From Microcaldota archaeon (GTDB lineage: Archaea; Micrarchaeota; Micrarchaeia; Micrarchaeales; CABMGC01): DNA of 42,293 bases. The translations under genes were made by a program, and so were the position numbers. The notes below the pieces were generated by a model. That model saw only the letters and a program-made list of their open reading frames with translations. It was not told where the DNA came from and searched no databases. The stretch covers positions 1-42,293 of the forward strand of contig JAJZMZ010000030.1 of NCBI GenBank assembly GCA_021848095.1, read 5' to 3'. Positions 18,149 through 28,575 of this stretch are shown here, in pieces. Within the stretch, counting starts at the first letter, position 1. Each line of letters starts with the position of its first letter.

Positions 18149-20071
18149 TTACTCTTTGCTTTCTGCGCTCCAGTCTATTTTATCATTATATGAATTATTT
18201 GATTCATAAGAATCAACTGATTTTTTCGATAATGAAATAGGTGATTCATTTGAGAACTCACTTTCTTTCATTTTTGGCTTATTTCCATTTGAAGTTGAAG
18301 GATGATCGTCACCATTATTACCATTAGAAGACCCAGTATCGCCGTTATTTCCTTTGTAATAAGAACTTCCTGAATCATTCTCTTTTGAGCTATACATGTA
18401 ATCATAGTCATCTGATCTTCTTCTGTATAATAAGTAAGCTACTATTATGATTACTACAATTCCTACAATATATAATGGAGGTATTGGCAACTTTATTCCA
18501 GATATTGAAAAGCCTTGATTATTTTGCTGTGGAGAATTTATTTTTAAAGTAACATTGCTAGAACATTGTTGAGGGTATGATGTTACATCACAAGCTACTA
18601 GATTGTAAGTTCCATCTTGCATTAATGAAGTACTATATGTTATATTTCCAATTCCCGTAGCTATTAAATCATTGTTTGCAAATAAAGCGACTTTGTCCAA
18701 ACCGAAATTTGTTGAAGCATATATTGTATTTTTTGTACCATAACTTACATTATAATAATTATTATTTACATTGTCTACATTTAATTGAACTTCTGGAACT
18801 CCTGTGTACGTAGTTGTGTTTATCTGTGGTCTTGCGCTAGGTTGAATTACCTTAATTGCAGAACCACATATCAATAGTTGAGATGTCAATTGAGTGTAAC
18901 CAGATATATTAACTAACTTAATTGAGTAAGCTGAGTCATTTATTTGACCTATATTTACACTTTGTCCTACACCTAAAAAGTAAGAAATGTTATTAACAGA
19001 TACACTAGCTCCATCTTTGGTGAGTAATGTTTCTGCTACCTTGAAATCATGTGAATAGACATTAGTTGTATTATAAGTTCCCTGTGATAAAGTAATAGTA
19101 TTACATATGGGATTTGTTAACGTAGTAGAAGGTTCTTGTTGTGGTATCTGAGTTGTTGGAGATCCTACATTTATGTAAACTAAGTTTGATTTGACTGGTT
19201 TACTATTTGAAACTGCAGAGTCATAAACCATAACATAATACTGAAAATGTCCTGCAGTAAATAAATTAAGGGTTAATGTGTTTGAGTTTGAATTACTTAT
19301 TAGAGCTTGTTGATCGTTAGTGTTATTATACCACATATAAGTATAAGTTCCAGAACCTCCTTTTGCAGTTGCATATAATGTTTGTTGTGATCTTATCGCA
19401 TCATTTGTTACATACGGAGATGCTTTTACTGTAAGTGGTGAGCCAACAACCGTTACCTTAGATATTGCAGAAGTTACTCTGCCTAATGAATCAATAACTG
19501 TAACTTGTACGCTACCATCTTGTGTTGCACTAAATGTACATGTATATGTATCACAAGGCAATGTTATTTGAGCTCCTGAAAGTGGAATAAAGTTCCAGTT
19601 ATAAGTATATGGAGCTGATCCACTTGATACTGAAACTTTCATAGTAATATTTTGTCCAAAATCTGCTGCTTGATTATTTGGGCTGACATATGCAGTAAAG
19701 AAGTTTGGATTTTGAACATATATGTAATTTGTGACGTTTGCTATATTGTTATATTGATCAATAACAGTTAATGTAACGTTACTATAACCAATTGTTGATG
19801 AGTTTCCATTAAAAGTAAGTATTCTTGAATCTCTTCCAACAGGTTGTCCATTTACTGACCATTCATATAAATAAGGAGGATAACCACCAGATACTGAAGC
19901 AGTTACTGTTTCATTATTACCTATTGAAAGTACAGATTGTTGAAAGTTTAATGTTGCTGATATACTTTGAAAAAGTTTAAACGATGTAGCACCTACTGTA
20001 GAAAATAAAAACATTGAAAATAATACTAATAAAAATATATTCTTCGTTTTGTCACCAGCAATGAATACCAT
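18149..20071 (-). CDS. Secreted cell-surface protein with PKD/Ig-like repeats and C-terminal TM
   Basis: Repeats such as GGYPPYLYEWSVNG, GSAPYTYNWNF, GGSGTYTYMWYN; TM LYIVGIVVIIIVAYLLY then Ser/Asn/Asp-rich tail. Confidence 0.8.
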   Translation of the reverse strand: MVFIAGDKTKNIFLLVLFSMFLFSTVGATSFKLFQSISATLNFQQSVLSIGNNETVTASVSGGYPPYLYEWSVNGQPVGRDSRILTFNGNSSTIGYSNVTLTVIDQYNNIANVTNYIYVQNPNFFTAYVSPNNQAADFGQNITMKVSVSSGSAPYTYNWNFIPLSGAQITLPCDTYTCTFSATQDGSVQVTVIDSLGRVTSAISKVTVVGSPLTVKASPYVTNDAIRSQQTLYATAKGGSGTYTYMWYNNTNDQQALISNSNSNTLTLNLFTAGHFQYYVMVYDSAVSNSKPVKSNLVYINVGSPTTQIPQQEPSTTLTNPICNTITLSQGTYNTTNVYSHDFKVAETLLTKDGASVSVNNISYFLGVGQSVNIGQINDSAYSIKLVNISGYTQLTSQLLICGSAIKVIQPSARPQINTTTYTGVPEVQLNVDNVNNNYYNVSYGTKNTIYASTNFGLDKVALFANNDLIATGIGNITYSTSLMQDGTYNLVACDVTSYPQQCSSNVTLKINSPQQNNQGFSISGIKLPIPPLYIVGIVVIIIVAYLLYRRRSDDYDYMYSSKENDSGSSYYKGNNGDTGSSNGNNGDDHPSTSNGNKPKMKESEFSNESPISLSKKSVDSYESNNSYNDKIDWSAESKE

Positions 20072-20199
20072 AGTATATATTTTGTGTTTTTTGATATATA
20101 AAGCTTTGCTATATCTCAATTACTGTATACTTAATTAATAAAAACATTGAATAAAACCAGTAAAACTATAAAAATTTAAAAATAAAAAACAACTTTAAA

Positions 20200-20694
20200 T
20201 CACTTTAGAGCTTTTACAAGGTTGAGTAATTTATCTAACTGCTGATTCCACCCCATAGTCATACCTTGTATTGCAGATGGTGCTTTTGGACCTTCCATTT
20301 TAGTTACAATTAAATCTACAGATAACTTTGTCTTATTGTCGATTTTTTCAAATGTAACAGTAACTTCCTGTTCTATGAAGGTATTACTGCTTCTATCTAC
20401 ATCATCAAGAGCCCCGCTTGTATAGACTAATTTACTATTTGGAATTACCTCTTTGAATGTGCCATTCATTGGCCATTTTATTCCTTCTGCAGGACCAAGC
20501 TCCTTTCCTGCCAACATAACTATATATATTTTACCACCTGGTCTTGCATCCCATTCACAAGTAGGATTTGTTACCCCAGTAGGACCCCACCATTTTTGAA
20601 TCAGATTTTTATCTGTCCATGCCTTCCAAACTAATTCCACAGGTGCATCTAACATTCTCGTTAAATGCAGTTCTTTTATAAGTTCGTTTTCCAT
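20200..20694 (-). CDS. SRPBCC/AHSA1-domain protein
   Basis: LTRMLDAPVELVWKAWTDKNLIQKWWGPTGVTNPTCEWDARPGGKIYIVM. Confidence 0.9.
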   Translation of the reverse strand: MENELIKELHLTRMLDAPVELVWKAWTDKNLIQKWWGPTGVTNPTCEWDARPGGKIYIVMLAGKELGPAEGIKWPMNGTFKEVIPNSKLVYTSGALDDVDRSSNTFIEQEVTVTFEKIDNKTKLSVDLIVTKMEGPKAPSAIQGMTMGWNQQLDKLLNLVKALK

Positions 20695-20698
20695 TATA

Positions 20699-21010
20699 TC
20701 ACTTAGTATTTTCTTTTTGTAATAATTTTTCTAAATTATCTAAACGTGAGTTCCATTGAGTTTCAATTTTTTTAGCCCATTCTTCTACTTCGACAACTTT
20801 TGAGGTATTTATAAAATAAATGTGCTTTTGTGCTTTCTTTTTCATCAAAACAACTTTAGCTTCTAATAATACATTTAGATGTTGAGAAATTGCTTGTGCA
20901 GTAATATTAAATTTTTTTGATATTTCTCCAGAAGTTAACTGACCGTTTATCGCCAGTAACTCCAAGATCTTTCTTCGCCTAGGTTCTGCAAGTACATAAA
21001 AAGTGTCCAT
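20699..21010 (-). CDS. ArsR-family HTH regulator
   Basis: LAEPRRRKILELLAINGQLTSGEISKKFNITAQAISQHLNVLLEAKVV. Confidence 0.9.
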   Translation of the reverse strand: MDTFYVLAEPRRRKILELLAINGQLTSGEISKKFNITAQAISQHLNVLLEAKVVLMKKKAQKHIYFINTSKVVEVEEWAKKIETQWNSRLDNLEKLLQKENTK

Positions 21011-21056
21011 AGTTATATTATAAACTAATTACTTTATAAAGCTTCTGCTTTAATAA

Positions 21057-22175
21057 TCATTTGAGTAACTCGGTTTTAATAATTAGGTCAGAACCAATAA
21101 AATTACCATACAACTTAGATGATTCTAAAAGCAAATTATTTTCTTCTTTTGAAAGTTTTTTAAACATTATATTAGTCAATGCAACTTTATTTCTATAACT
21201 TTGTTTCTTCCAAGTTCCCACAACTTTTCCATTTAAAACAATTATCGGTTTAAAAATTCCATTGCTATGTATTAGTGATAACTTGCCACTTTTAAGTAAA
21301 GACTGTGTATTTTTATCTTCTAGAATTATCTTTCTATCTGAGTAGCTAATTAAATACTCATCAAAAGCAGGAAGTAAGTACACGGAAGGTTCTTGTTTTT
21401 TAACGTTACTGAATTTTTTATTTAAATAAAATACGGTATCTTCAATTTGAGTTGATGTAATTTCTTTTGATAACTCAATACCTAACTTTGCATCAGATGT
21501 TGTTAATCCAGACCACCAAACAAAATCTTTTATTGTTGCAGGACCATGACTTGTAAAGTATGTAAGAGTTAATTTTTTAATTGCTTCTTCTCTAGACATA
21601 ACATTATCTTTTTTAGGTATGCAATCTTCAAGAAGCATAAATGTTTGCTCATTTTCTTGATAACTTCCAAAGCATATTAAGCCATCCCAAGCTGCACGAT
21701 ACAGCATGTGATAGCCAAGATTATTTTTTGATGGAATGCCAGCTTTATCCATTATTGAATACATTTCTTTACGAGATAATTGTTTTTTTAATTTTAATGC
21801 ATTTTTAAAAAGAGTTAATGTTTTTTCAACTGTAGAGTTAGATAAGCCAAGAGATTCATCACGTCTTATTGCTGTTTTATGCAAACGTGGACCGAATAAA
21901 TTTAGCATATACTTTATATCAGAGCTGCGGCCAAAATGAATAGTGCCCCTCATTAACCATGTGCGTATTATTTTATGATTAGATATAACAGTTTCAACAT
22001 CTTTTTTTGTGGTGCCTTTTTTTGATCGTAGTGCAATAGCGTATAATGCAGATTGATAATCTTGTGCTTGAATAGCACCCATAGATGAAACTACATCTTC
22101 AGGAGAGTTGAAAAGATTTGAAGAAATACCTTGTGTCTTTAATCTAATTTCAAGTATATTGTTAAGTTCCATCAA
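21057..22175 (-). CDS. AlkZ/YcaQ-like winged-helix DNA glycosylase family protein
   Basis: MGAIQAQDYQSALYAIALRS (QxQ motif) and IIRTWLMRGTIHF. Confidence 0.85.
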   Translation of the reverse strand: MMELNNILEIRLKTQGISSNLFNSPEDVVSSMGAIQAQDYQSALYAIALRSKKGTTKKDVETVISNHKIIRTWLMRGTIHFGRSSDIKYMLNLFGPRLHKTAIRRDESLGLSNSTVEKTLTLFKNALKLKKQLSRKEMYSIMDKAGIPSKNNLGYHMLYRAAWDGLICFGSYQENEQTFMLLEDCIPKKDNVMSREEAIKKLTLTYFTSHGPATIKDFVWWSGLTTSDAKLGIELSKEITSTQIEDTVFYLNKKFSNVKKQEPSVYLLPAFDEYLISYSDRKIILEDKNTQSLLKSGKLSLIHSNGIFKPIIVLNGKVVGTWKKQSYRNKVALTNIMFKKLSKEENNLLLESSKLYGNFIGSDLIIKTELLK

Positions 22176-22253
22176 TAAATAATAAAAATTAAACTATAAA
22201 GAGTTATCCTTGTTTTTTATTTAAATGATTTATTTATTGAAAAATAAGTATTT

Positions 22254-22327
22254 GCTCCGACTGGGATTTGGACCCAGGTTTAAGCCGTGAGAGGGCTTCG
22301 TCCTTGACCGGGCTAGACGATCGGAGC
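22254..22327 (-). tRNA. tRNA-Glu (anticodon CTC)
   Basis: 74-nt cloverleaf folded by eye: GCTCCGA/TCGGAGC acceptor, GTCT/GGAC D-stem, AAGCC-CTCTCAC-GGCTT anticodon arm, CTGGG-TCCAAAT-CCCAG T arm; no encoded CCA. Confidence 0.95.
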
Positions 22328-22379
22328 TAAGAAAGTATTAAGATATTTGTTGCTAATTATATATAAGTTTTGTGATTGC

Positions 22380-23603
22380 ATGCTAACGGATAAATACACT
22401 CCTAAAACAGTTAACGGAATAATAGGAAATAATGATGCAGTTTCAAAGTTAATTGAGTTTGCAGGAAAAATACACAGCAAAGAAAGACCGAGACCTATGC
22501 TTCTTTTTGGGCCTTCGGGAACTGGAAAAACAGCTTCGGCCCATGCAGTTGCACATGGAAATGGCTTTGAGTTATTAGAGTTAAACGCCAGTGATTATAG
22601 GGATGTTGAAACACTTAAAAAAAGGTTAAAACCAGCAAGTGAAAGTAGAGGTTTATTTAATAAAAATATACTTATTTTACTAGATGAAATAGATGAGTTA
22701 TCTAAAAAATTAGATAGTGGAGCCGAAAAGGTAGTTAGGGATTTAATAAAAACGTCTAAACAACCAATAATATTTACAGCTACTGATTTTTGGAATAGAG
22801 ATATTAATTACTTAAGAATGGCAGTAGATAAAGTAGAGTTTAAGAAAGTAACCCCAGATGAAATAAAAAAACATTTAGTATATATTTTAAAAGAAGAAAA
22901 AATTGATATGAAGAGTAATGTTATAGAAGAGATTTCTATGAGATCTAATGGCGATGTTAGAGGAGCTATTAACGATTTAGAAATGATGATAGACGCAGAT
23001 GAAGCACTAATGGAAAACATAGGTTTGCGTGATAGAAAAATAGAGATCTTTGGCGTTTTGGATAAAATATTTTTATCTAATAACTTTGATATTTCTAGAA
23101 GTGCTATGGCAAGAAGCGATTTGGACATAGGCATGCTAATAAACTGGGTTGATGAAAATATAACCAAAAGATATCCAAGTAGAAGAGATGTTAACGAGGC
23201 TTACAGTAATTTAGCGCTTGCTAGTAAGTATTACGAAAGAGCTTCTAGAACTAATCACTACGAATACTTTAGATATGCTAGTATTCTGGCCTCAGCAGGA
23301 ATATCAATAGCTAATAATGGAAGGACAACAATGCTAAAACAGTATGCATTTCCATCAAATATTAGATACATGAGCAGTACTAAAGAAGAAAGAAGCACGT
23401 TGAATAGCATTGCAGATAGATTATCCCCATTATTACACACTAATAGAAAAAAGATAATTAGTAGCTACTTACCAATATTAAAAATTGCTATAGAAAACTC
23501 AATTAAAAAGTATGGAAAAGATGAAACATTAAGTAAAATAGCATTTAATATGGGTCTATTTGATGATGATGTAGAAACCATCTTAGGAAAGAAGCTTAAA
23601 TAA
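22380..23603 (+). CDS. rfcL: Replication factor C large subunit
   Basis: MLTDKYTPKTVNGIIGN, Walker A GPSGTGKTASAHA, Walker B ILLDEIDEL; ATG at 22380 preferred over 22347. Confidence 0.93.
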   Translation: MLTDKYTPKTVNGIIGNNDAVSKLIEFAGKIHSKERPRPMLLFGPSGTGKTASAHAVAHGNGFELLELNASDYRDVETLKKRLKPASESRGLFNKNILILLDEIDELSKKLDSGAEKVVRDLIKTSKQPIIFTATDFWNRDINYLRMAVDKVEFKKVTPDEIKKHLVYILKEEKIDMKSNVIEEISMRSNGDVRGAINDLEMMIDADEALMENIGLRDRKIEIFGVLDKIFLSNNFDISRSAMARSDLDIGMLINWVDENITKRYPSRRDVNEAYSNLALASKYYERASRTNHYEYFRYASILASAGISIANNGRTTMLKQYAFPSNIRYMSSTKEERSTLNSIADRLSPLLHTNRKKIISSYLPILKIAIENSIKKYGKDETLSKIAFNMGLFDDDVETILGKKLK

Positions 23604-25242
23604 AACTTAATGAAAGCTCGAATGCAGTAGATGGTTCTTCTATTCCAAAATTTCTTAGAACAGTTGGATGTAACTCTCCAAAAACTCCAAGTTCTTTCCC
23701 ATTAATTAAAATTGATGCGCATCTACCCTCTATAAAACTATCGTGTTTGCATTCTGCAATGCTAAAAGAAATTCTTAATGAAAGTAGTATTCCATAAATA
23801 GTACTTTTTATATCATTGAAGTTTTGTTTATTGTTAGTAGAAATACATGCAATATGATAATCTTCTATTGGTTTATTTTTATGCATTGAAAAGATTAAAT
23901 CTAACTCGAAGATCTTTTGCGGTAGCTTTTCATGTTTGCTTAAAGATAAAACATGAAGAAGTGATGGCAGTAGATGTGTACGTGCCATGGTTATATGTGA
24001 AGATTTTGAATCTTTAAGAAGTATGTAATCTTTTTTATTTGGAGTAGGCATTCTCATTTTTGTAAAGTTCTTTTCTTCATTAGTTAGATATGTAGATAAT
24101 GACTCGGTAAACCCAGCTCCTATAAAAGCATCTGAAATTCTATTGAAAATTATAGTGCTATCTAAAAGCTTTCCTTTTATTATAGAAGGTACTGGAGTTA
24201 AAACTATGTAATCGTAACCATATCCTATTGCAATATCTTCGATAACATCTTGTTCATTTAATATATCAATTCTATAAGCAGGTATTGAAAATCTAATTTT
24301 TTTATCTAATAACGCAGCTTCATAACCCATTTTATTTGCAAGAGAAATTATATTTTTTGAACCTATTTTAATTCCGATTTCTGCTTCTACTTGAGATACA
24401 GGAATTGTTATATAATTTTCAGGAAAGTTCAATGAAGTATATTTTTTATCTCCGTCAGAAATATTAATTTGGTATATTTTTGCGCCTAGCTCATGAAGAG
24501 TTATGGCAAGCATTTCATTTATTTTCTTAACTGAGTATTCAGAAGTTCCAGTAACCTCAACAAAAAGATTTGTTGTTTTTTTACTTACTGCGGTACGCTT
24601 TGAATTAATTATTGGTATTAACGCAAGTACACCTTTTGTATCTTCTAAAATAGGAAACATATTTGTTTTTGGTAAAGCTTGCGCATATGCCTTGCCTTTT
24701 TCAGTGTTTTTTAGTACTTCACTGAAAAGTTCAGGTTCTGTGCCTTTTAAATGAATAAACTTTTTATCGCTTGAAAGTTTAAACTCTACAGTTTTATCTA
24801 TAGTGTCATAATCATGTATTCCTATTGATAATTTTTTCCTCATTCTTCCTAATGTATCGGATAATTTTTCAGAAAAATTAAACAAATCAGCTAATGAGTT
24901 ATCATCAAGTTTTATATCCTTTGCAATAAAGCCATGAATGAATAACTTACTTTTTTTAATATTTGAGTTTACAATTAAGTTTAATTCTGGCTGTTTTGAT
25001 TCTTTTATTATATTATAATGAAAATTTCTATTTTCGTGTAGGAAATTTTTTAAGTAACGTGCTAATCCAACGACAGAGAATAAGTCAGGTCTATTGGGAG
25101 TTATTTCTAATGTTAATGAATTTTCTTCTTCGTGTTCTACCTCAATACCTAACTTATAAAGAATATCTTTGAGTTTTTCTTTCTCTAACCTTGAACCTAC
25201 TAAGTCTAATAAATAATCTATATTAAAAATAACATTTGGCAT
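23596..25242 (-). CDS. pheT: Phenylalanyl-tRNA synthetase beta subunit
   Basis: LTLEITPNRPDLFSVVGLARYL, B5-like domain, adjacent pheS. Confidence 0.95.
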   Translation of the reverse strand: MPNVIFNIDYLLDLVGSRLEKEKLKDILYKLGIEVEHEEENSLTLEITPNRPDLFSVVGLARYLKNFLHENRNFHYNIIKESKQPELNLIVNSNIKKSKLFIHGFIAKDIKLDDNSLADLFNFSEKLSDTLGRMRKKLSIGIHDYDTIDKTVEFKLSSDKKFIHLKGTEPELFSEVLKNTEKGKAYAQALPKTNMFPILEDTKGVLALIPIINSKRTAVSKKTTNLFVEVTGTSEYSVKKINEMLAITLHELGAKIYQINISDGDKKYTSLNFPENYITIPVSQVEAEIGIKIGSKNIISLANKMGYEAALLDKKIRFSIPAYRIDILNEQDVIEDIAIGYGYDYIVLTPVPSIIKGKLLDSTIIFNRISDAFIGAGFTESLSTYLTNEEKNFTKMRMPTPNKKDYILLKDSKSSHITMARTHLLPSLLHVLSLSKHEKLPQKIFELDLIFSMHKNKPIEDYHIACISTNNKQNFNDIKSTIYGILLSLRISFSIAECKHDSFIEGRCASILINGKELGVFGELHPTVLRNFGIEEPSTAFELSLSFI

Positions 25243-26720
25243 TAACTCAACTCTCTACTTCTTAACCAGCTTAAATCGCTGTTATAATACTCAGTTATGC
25301 TTTTCATATTTTTGTCCTTAAGCAATAGCATTCTTTCTATTCCAAGACCCCATGCAAGAACTGATATATCTTTTCTTTTAATTCCAGTTATTTCCCTCCT
25401 TATTATTCCAGAACCTCCAATTTCTAACCACTCGCCTTTTTCACCTAACTGTGCAAATATTTCTGCACCAGGTTCTACGAATGGAAAATACGCAGGTTTA
25501 AATCTAATATTTACATTAAATGCCTTATAAAAAGTACTAAGAGTGTCGAAAAGATTTGAAAGTGTAAGATTTTTTCCTATTATTATCCCATCTGTTTGAT
25601 AAAAATCAGCTAAGTGCTTATAATCAATATTTTCATTCCTGAAAACTCTTCCGACAGTAAATAATTTTTTAGGGAGTAATTGATTTTTATCCTTTGCGAA
25701 TTCCTTTACAAATTCTCTAATATATCTTACAGAAACACTTGTCAGTTGAGTCCTTAATACAGCAGATTTTGCTTCGTTATCATTCCACTTGATTTTCCAA
25801 GCCTTTATGTTTGTTTTCTTTATTTGTTTTAAGTATTCTTTTTCATCGATATCTAAAAATTCTGGATTTGAAAGATGAAAAGTATCTTGTGTGTCTCTAG
25901 CAGGATGGTCTTGTGGTACGAATAATGAATCAAAAACCCAAAAAGATGGCTCTATTATTGGTCCGGATATTTCATTAAAACCCATTTGTGAAAATGTTAC
26001 TTTTATATCGTTTATTAAGGATCTTAATGGGTGTCTCATTGAAATTATTTCTGAGGGAACTGCAACTGAAACGTCATATTTCTTAAACTTTAATGAATCA
26101 ATATTTTTATTTAAAATTATTTCTTTTGTTAATTCATCTATGTGTTCAGAATCAGAAAAGTCTTTAAACTCTGAACCTTTTTTAGAAATTTTTATACTAA
26201 TTATATTATTTTTTTCTTTTATTTCCAAAAGTTTTCTTGACTTAAACTCATCTACTGATTTTTTTTCTTCAGAAGTTAGTGTTTTTGGTAAACTGCTAAG
26301 TTTTGAAAGAGAGTTTAAGAATATAGACTCATTTGAAGGCACTTTATGTTTTTCACCTAATTGAGTAATTACTAAAAATCCGTCTTTAACTTGTGCTAAA
26401 TTTTTCTTTATACACCATTGTAAAGCTATTTTATCTTTTTCAAATGTAAGCGTTTTCATCTCTATTTTTTGTTTGGCTTTAAGTTTTTCCAATAATGAAT
26501 CCTCTGGAAGTAATGAATTTGCATAAACTTCACCCTCCGGAAAGAAGGTTATAGTTAGTTCTTTTTCTCTTTCTATATCTATTAAAGAAATGTTACTAAG
26601 ATTTTCTACAGCCCATAATAACTCATCTTTTCCCAAGCTTACCTCAGTCATTAATTGCTCTGGTGTTTTACTTTTACCACTTTGAAGTGATTTGAGTATT
26701 GCTAATTCGTACTTATGCAT
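25242..26720 (-). CDS. pheS: Phenylalanyl-tRNA synthetase alpha subunit
   Basis: HPLRSLINDIKVTFSQMGF, QDHPARDTQDTFHL, GLGIERMLLL. Confidence 0.95.
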   Translation of the reverse strand: MHKYELAILKSLQSGKSKTPEQLMTEVSLGKDELLWAVENLSNISLIDIEREKELTITFFPEGEVYANSLLPEDSLLEKLKAKQKIEMKTLTFEKDKIALQWCIKKNLAQVKDGFLVITQLGEKHKVPSNESIFLNSLSKLSSLPKTLTSEEKKSVDEFKSRKLLEIKEKNNIISIKISKKGSEFKDFSDSEHIDELTKEIILNKNIDSLKFKKYDVSVAVPSEIISMRHPLRSLINDIKVTFSQMGFNEISGPIIEPSFWVFDSLFVPQDHPARDTQDTFHLSNPEFLDIDEKEYLKQIKKTNIKAWKIKWNDNEAKSAVLRTQLTSVSVRYIREFVKEFAKDKNQLLPKKLFTVGRVFRNENIDYKHLADFYQTDGIIIGKNLTLSNLFDTLSTFYKAFNVNIRFKPAYFPFVEPGAEIFAQLGEKGEWLEIGGSGIIRREITGIKRKDISVLAWGLGIERMLLLKDKNMKSITEYYNSDLSWLRSRELS

Positions 26721-26805
26721 AAAAGCCCTTAATTAATTTATATAACAGATAATATTCAATAAATAAGTATTAAAAGATTTGTTGATTAAACCAATATGTG
26801 AAATT

Positions 26806-27705
26806 ATGCTCAAAGATTACCTGATAGAAATTTTTGAACCTTCATTACTTTTTGGACTGCTTTGTTCAAGTGTAGGTTTATTTGCTGCTATTTATTTTAA
26901 AACAATTAATTTGTATTTAGGATTGATAGCGATTCTTGGAGTGATTATAGTACAAATAGCAGTTAATTTGATAGATGACTACGTCGATTATAAGATAGGA
27001 ATCGATAAAGAAACTACAAAAACAAAGTTTAGTGGAGGTAGTATTTTAGTCACAAGTAATAAAGTAACTACAAAAAACATAATAATTATTTCCATTTTTG
27101 CTTTGATAATAGCAGGTTTAATTGGAGTATATATAATTGGATTTTTGAGTAGTTTTGTGATAAACTTCATAATATTAAGTATGATTTTTGGATTTATAGC
27201 TACTGTTTTTTATGCGAGATACTTAACACATGTTCCGTTTTTTGCAGAACCTTTTGTTAGTTTATCATTTGCATATGTAGGATTAGCTGTTTTCGTAGTA
27301 GCAAGTAATAACTTTTTGAATGCGTTAGAACTCTTTTTCTTTGTTTTTATACCTTCTGGAATGCAAGTAGGTGTAGCTATGATTGCAAATGAGTTACCAG
27401 ATAAAAAGGCTGATGAAAAATACGGAAGAAGAAATACAGTCATAATGTTTTCAGATCATAAAAAATCTGGATTACTTTATTTATTGTATTACATTGTTGT
27501 GTTTTTATTAATCTTTGCAGGAATATATATTGGATTTTTACCTATTACATTCTTAATAACATTGATTGTACTTCCAGGGATTTATAAAGTTTGGAAGGGA
27601 ATAGACAGTTATAAAGATCCTGAAACTCATGAAAAGACAATGGGTATTAATACAATTACCGCATTTTTGTTAATAGCTTTATTATCCTTAGCTTTCATAA
27701 TATAA
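26806..27705 (+). CDS. UbiA-family prenyltransferase (MenA-like)
   Basis: NLIDDYVDYKIGID motif, second NELPDKKADEKYGRRN motif, multiple TMs. Confidence 0.88.
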   Translation: MLKDYLIEIFEPSLLFGLLCSSVGLFAAIYFKTINLYLGLIAILGVIIVQIAVNLIDDYVDYKIGIDKETTKTKFSGGSILVTSNKVTTKNIIIISIFALIIAGLIGVYIIGFLSSFVINFIILSMIFGFIATVFYARYLTHVPFFAEPFVSLSFAYVGLAVFVVASNNFLNALELFFFVFIPSGMQVGVAMIANELPDKKADEKYGRRNTVIMFSDHKKSGLLYLLYYIVVFLLIFAGIYIGFLPITFLITLIVLPGIYKVWKGIDSYKDPETHEKTMGINTITAFLLIALLSLAFII

Positions 27706-27716
27706 ATGGTCATTAA

Positions 27717-28571
27717 TTGTACGCAGATGAAAAGGTAGTATTTGTAAAAGAAATTACTAAAGGTATAGAGTTAACTAAAAAAAGGCTTTTGACATTTGGT
27801 AAAAAAGAATTCTTGAATGAACGACTTTCTGATGCTACGACACATTTTCTTAAAAGACAAGGAAAGCTTATGAGACCAGGTTTAGTTTTTTTTGGTGCTC
27901 TTTATTCTGGATTTGGTATAGAAGAAGTAGTTGATTTAGCTGTTTCCATAGAGTTACTTCATACATCATCATTAATACATGATGATTTAGTAGATAAGGA
28001 TTTACAAAGAAGGGGAATAAATACAACACATATTGAGTTCGGGGAGGAGTTAGCTATACTTGCAGGAGATGTTTTGATATCTAAATCAATACAAAACTCT
28101 GCAAAGTACGGAAGAGAAGTTATAGAGTATATGTCAGATACTGCTATGAAGATGTCGGCTGGAGAAACACTTGATTTTGAGTGTCAAAAATCGAAAACGG
28201 TGCCTAGCTTAAATGATTACTTCAGAATTTCTGAGCTAAAAAGTGCATCTTTGATAAAGACCTCAGCTGCTATATTTCCATTTTATAAAAAGTCTGGAAC
28301 AGTTAAAGAGTTAGAAACTTTTGGTTTAAACTTTGGTTTGGCATTTCAAATAAAAGATGACTTCAATGATTATGTAAATGAGAAAAAAGATAGTGATTCG
28401 GATAAATTTAGACCTAATGTAGTTAGTTCATTAATAAATGAGGGAAATAATAAGGAAAGTGCATTAGAAAAAGCAAAAAAACTAAACAAAGAGTATCTTG
28501 AAAGAGCTATAACTGCCTTAAAGAACAACTCAGATGAATTCTTAAAATATTTAAAAATGGCTGAGATATAA
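27717..28571 (+). CDS. Polyprenyl diphosphate synthase
   Basis: LLHTSSLIHDDLVDKDLQRRG (FARM) and FQIKDDFNDY (SARM). Confidence 0.93.
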   Translation: MYADEKVVFVKEITKGIELTKKRLLTFGKKEFLNERLSDATTHFLKRQGKLMRPGLVFFGALYSGFGIEEVVDLAVSIELLHTSSLIHDDLVDKDLQRRGINTTHIEFGEELAILAGDVLISKSIQNSAKYGREVIEYMSDTAMKMSAGETLDFECQKSKTVPSLNDYFRISELKSASLIKTSAAIFPFYKKSGTVKELETFGLNFGLAFQIKDDFNDYVNEKKDSDSDKFRPNVVSSLINEGNNKESALEKAKKLNKEYLERAITALKNNSDEFLKYLKMAEI

Positions 28572-28575
28572 TACC

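Noticed and set aside
25891-26364. Plus-strand 157-aa ORF
   Set aside because: Antisense to pheS; no recognisable domain.
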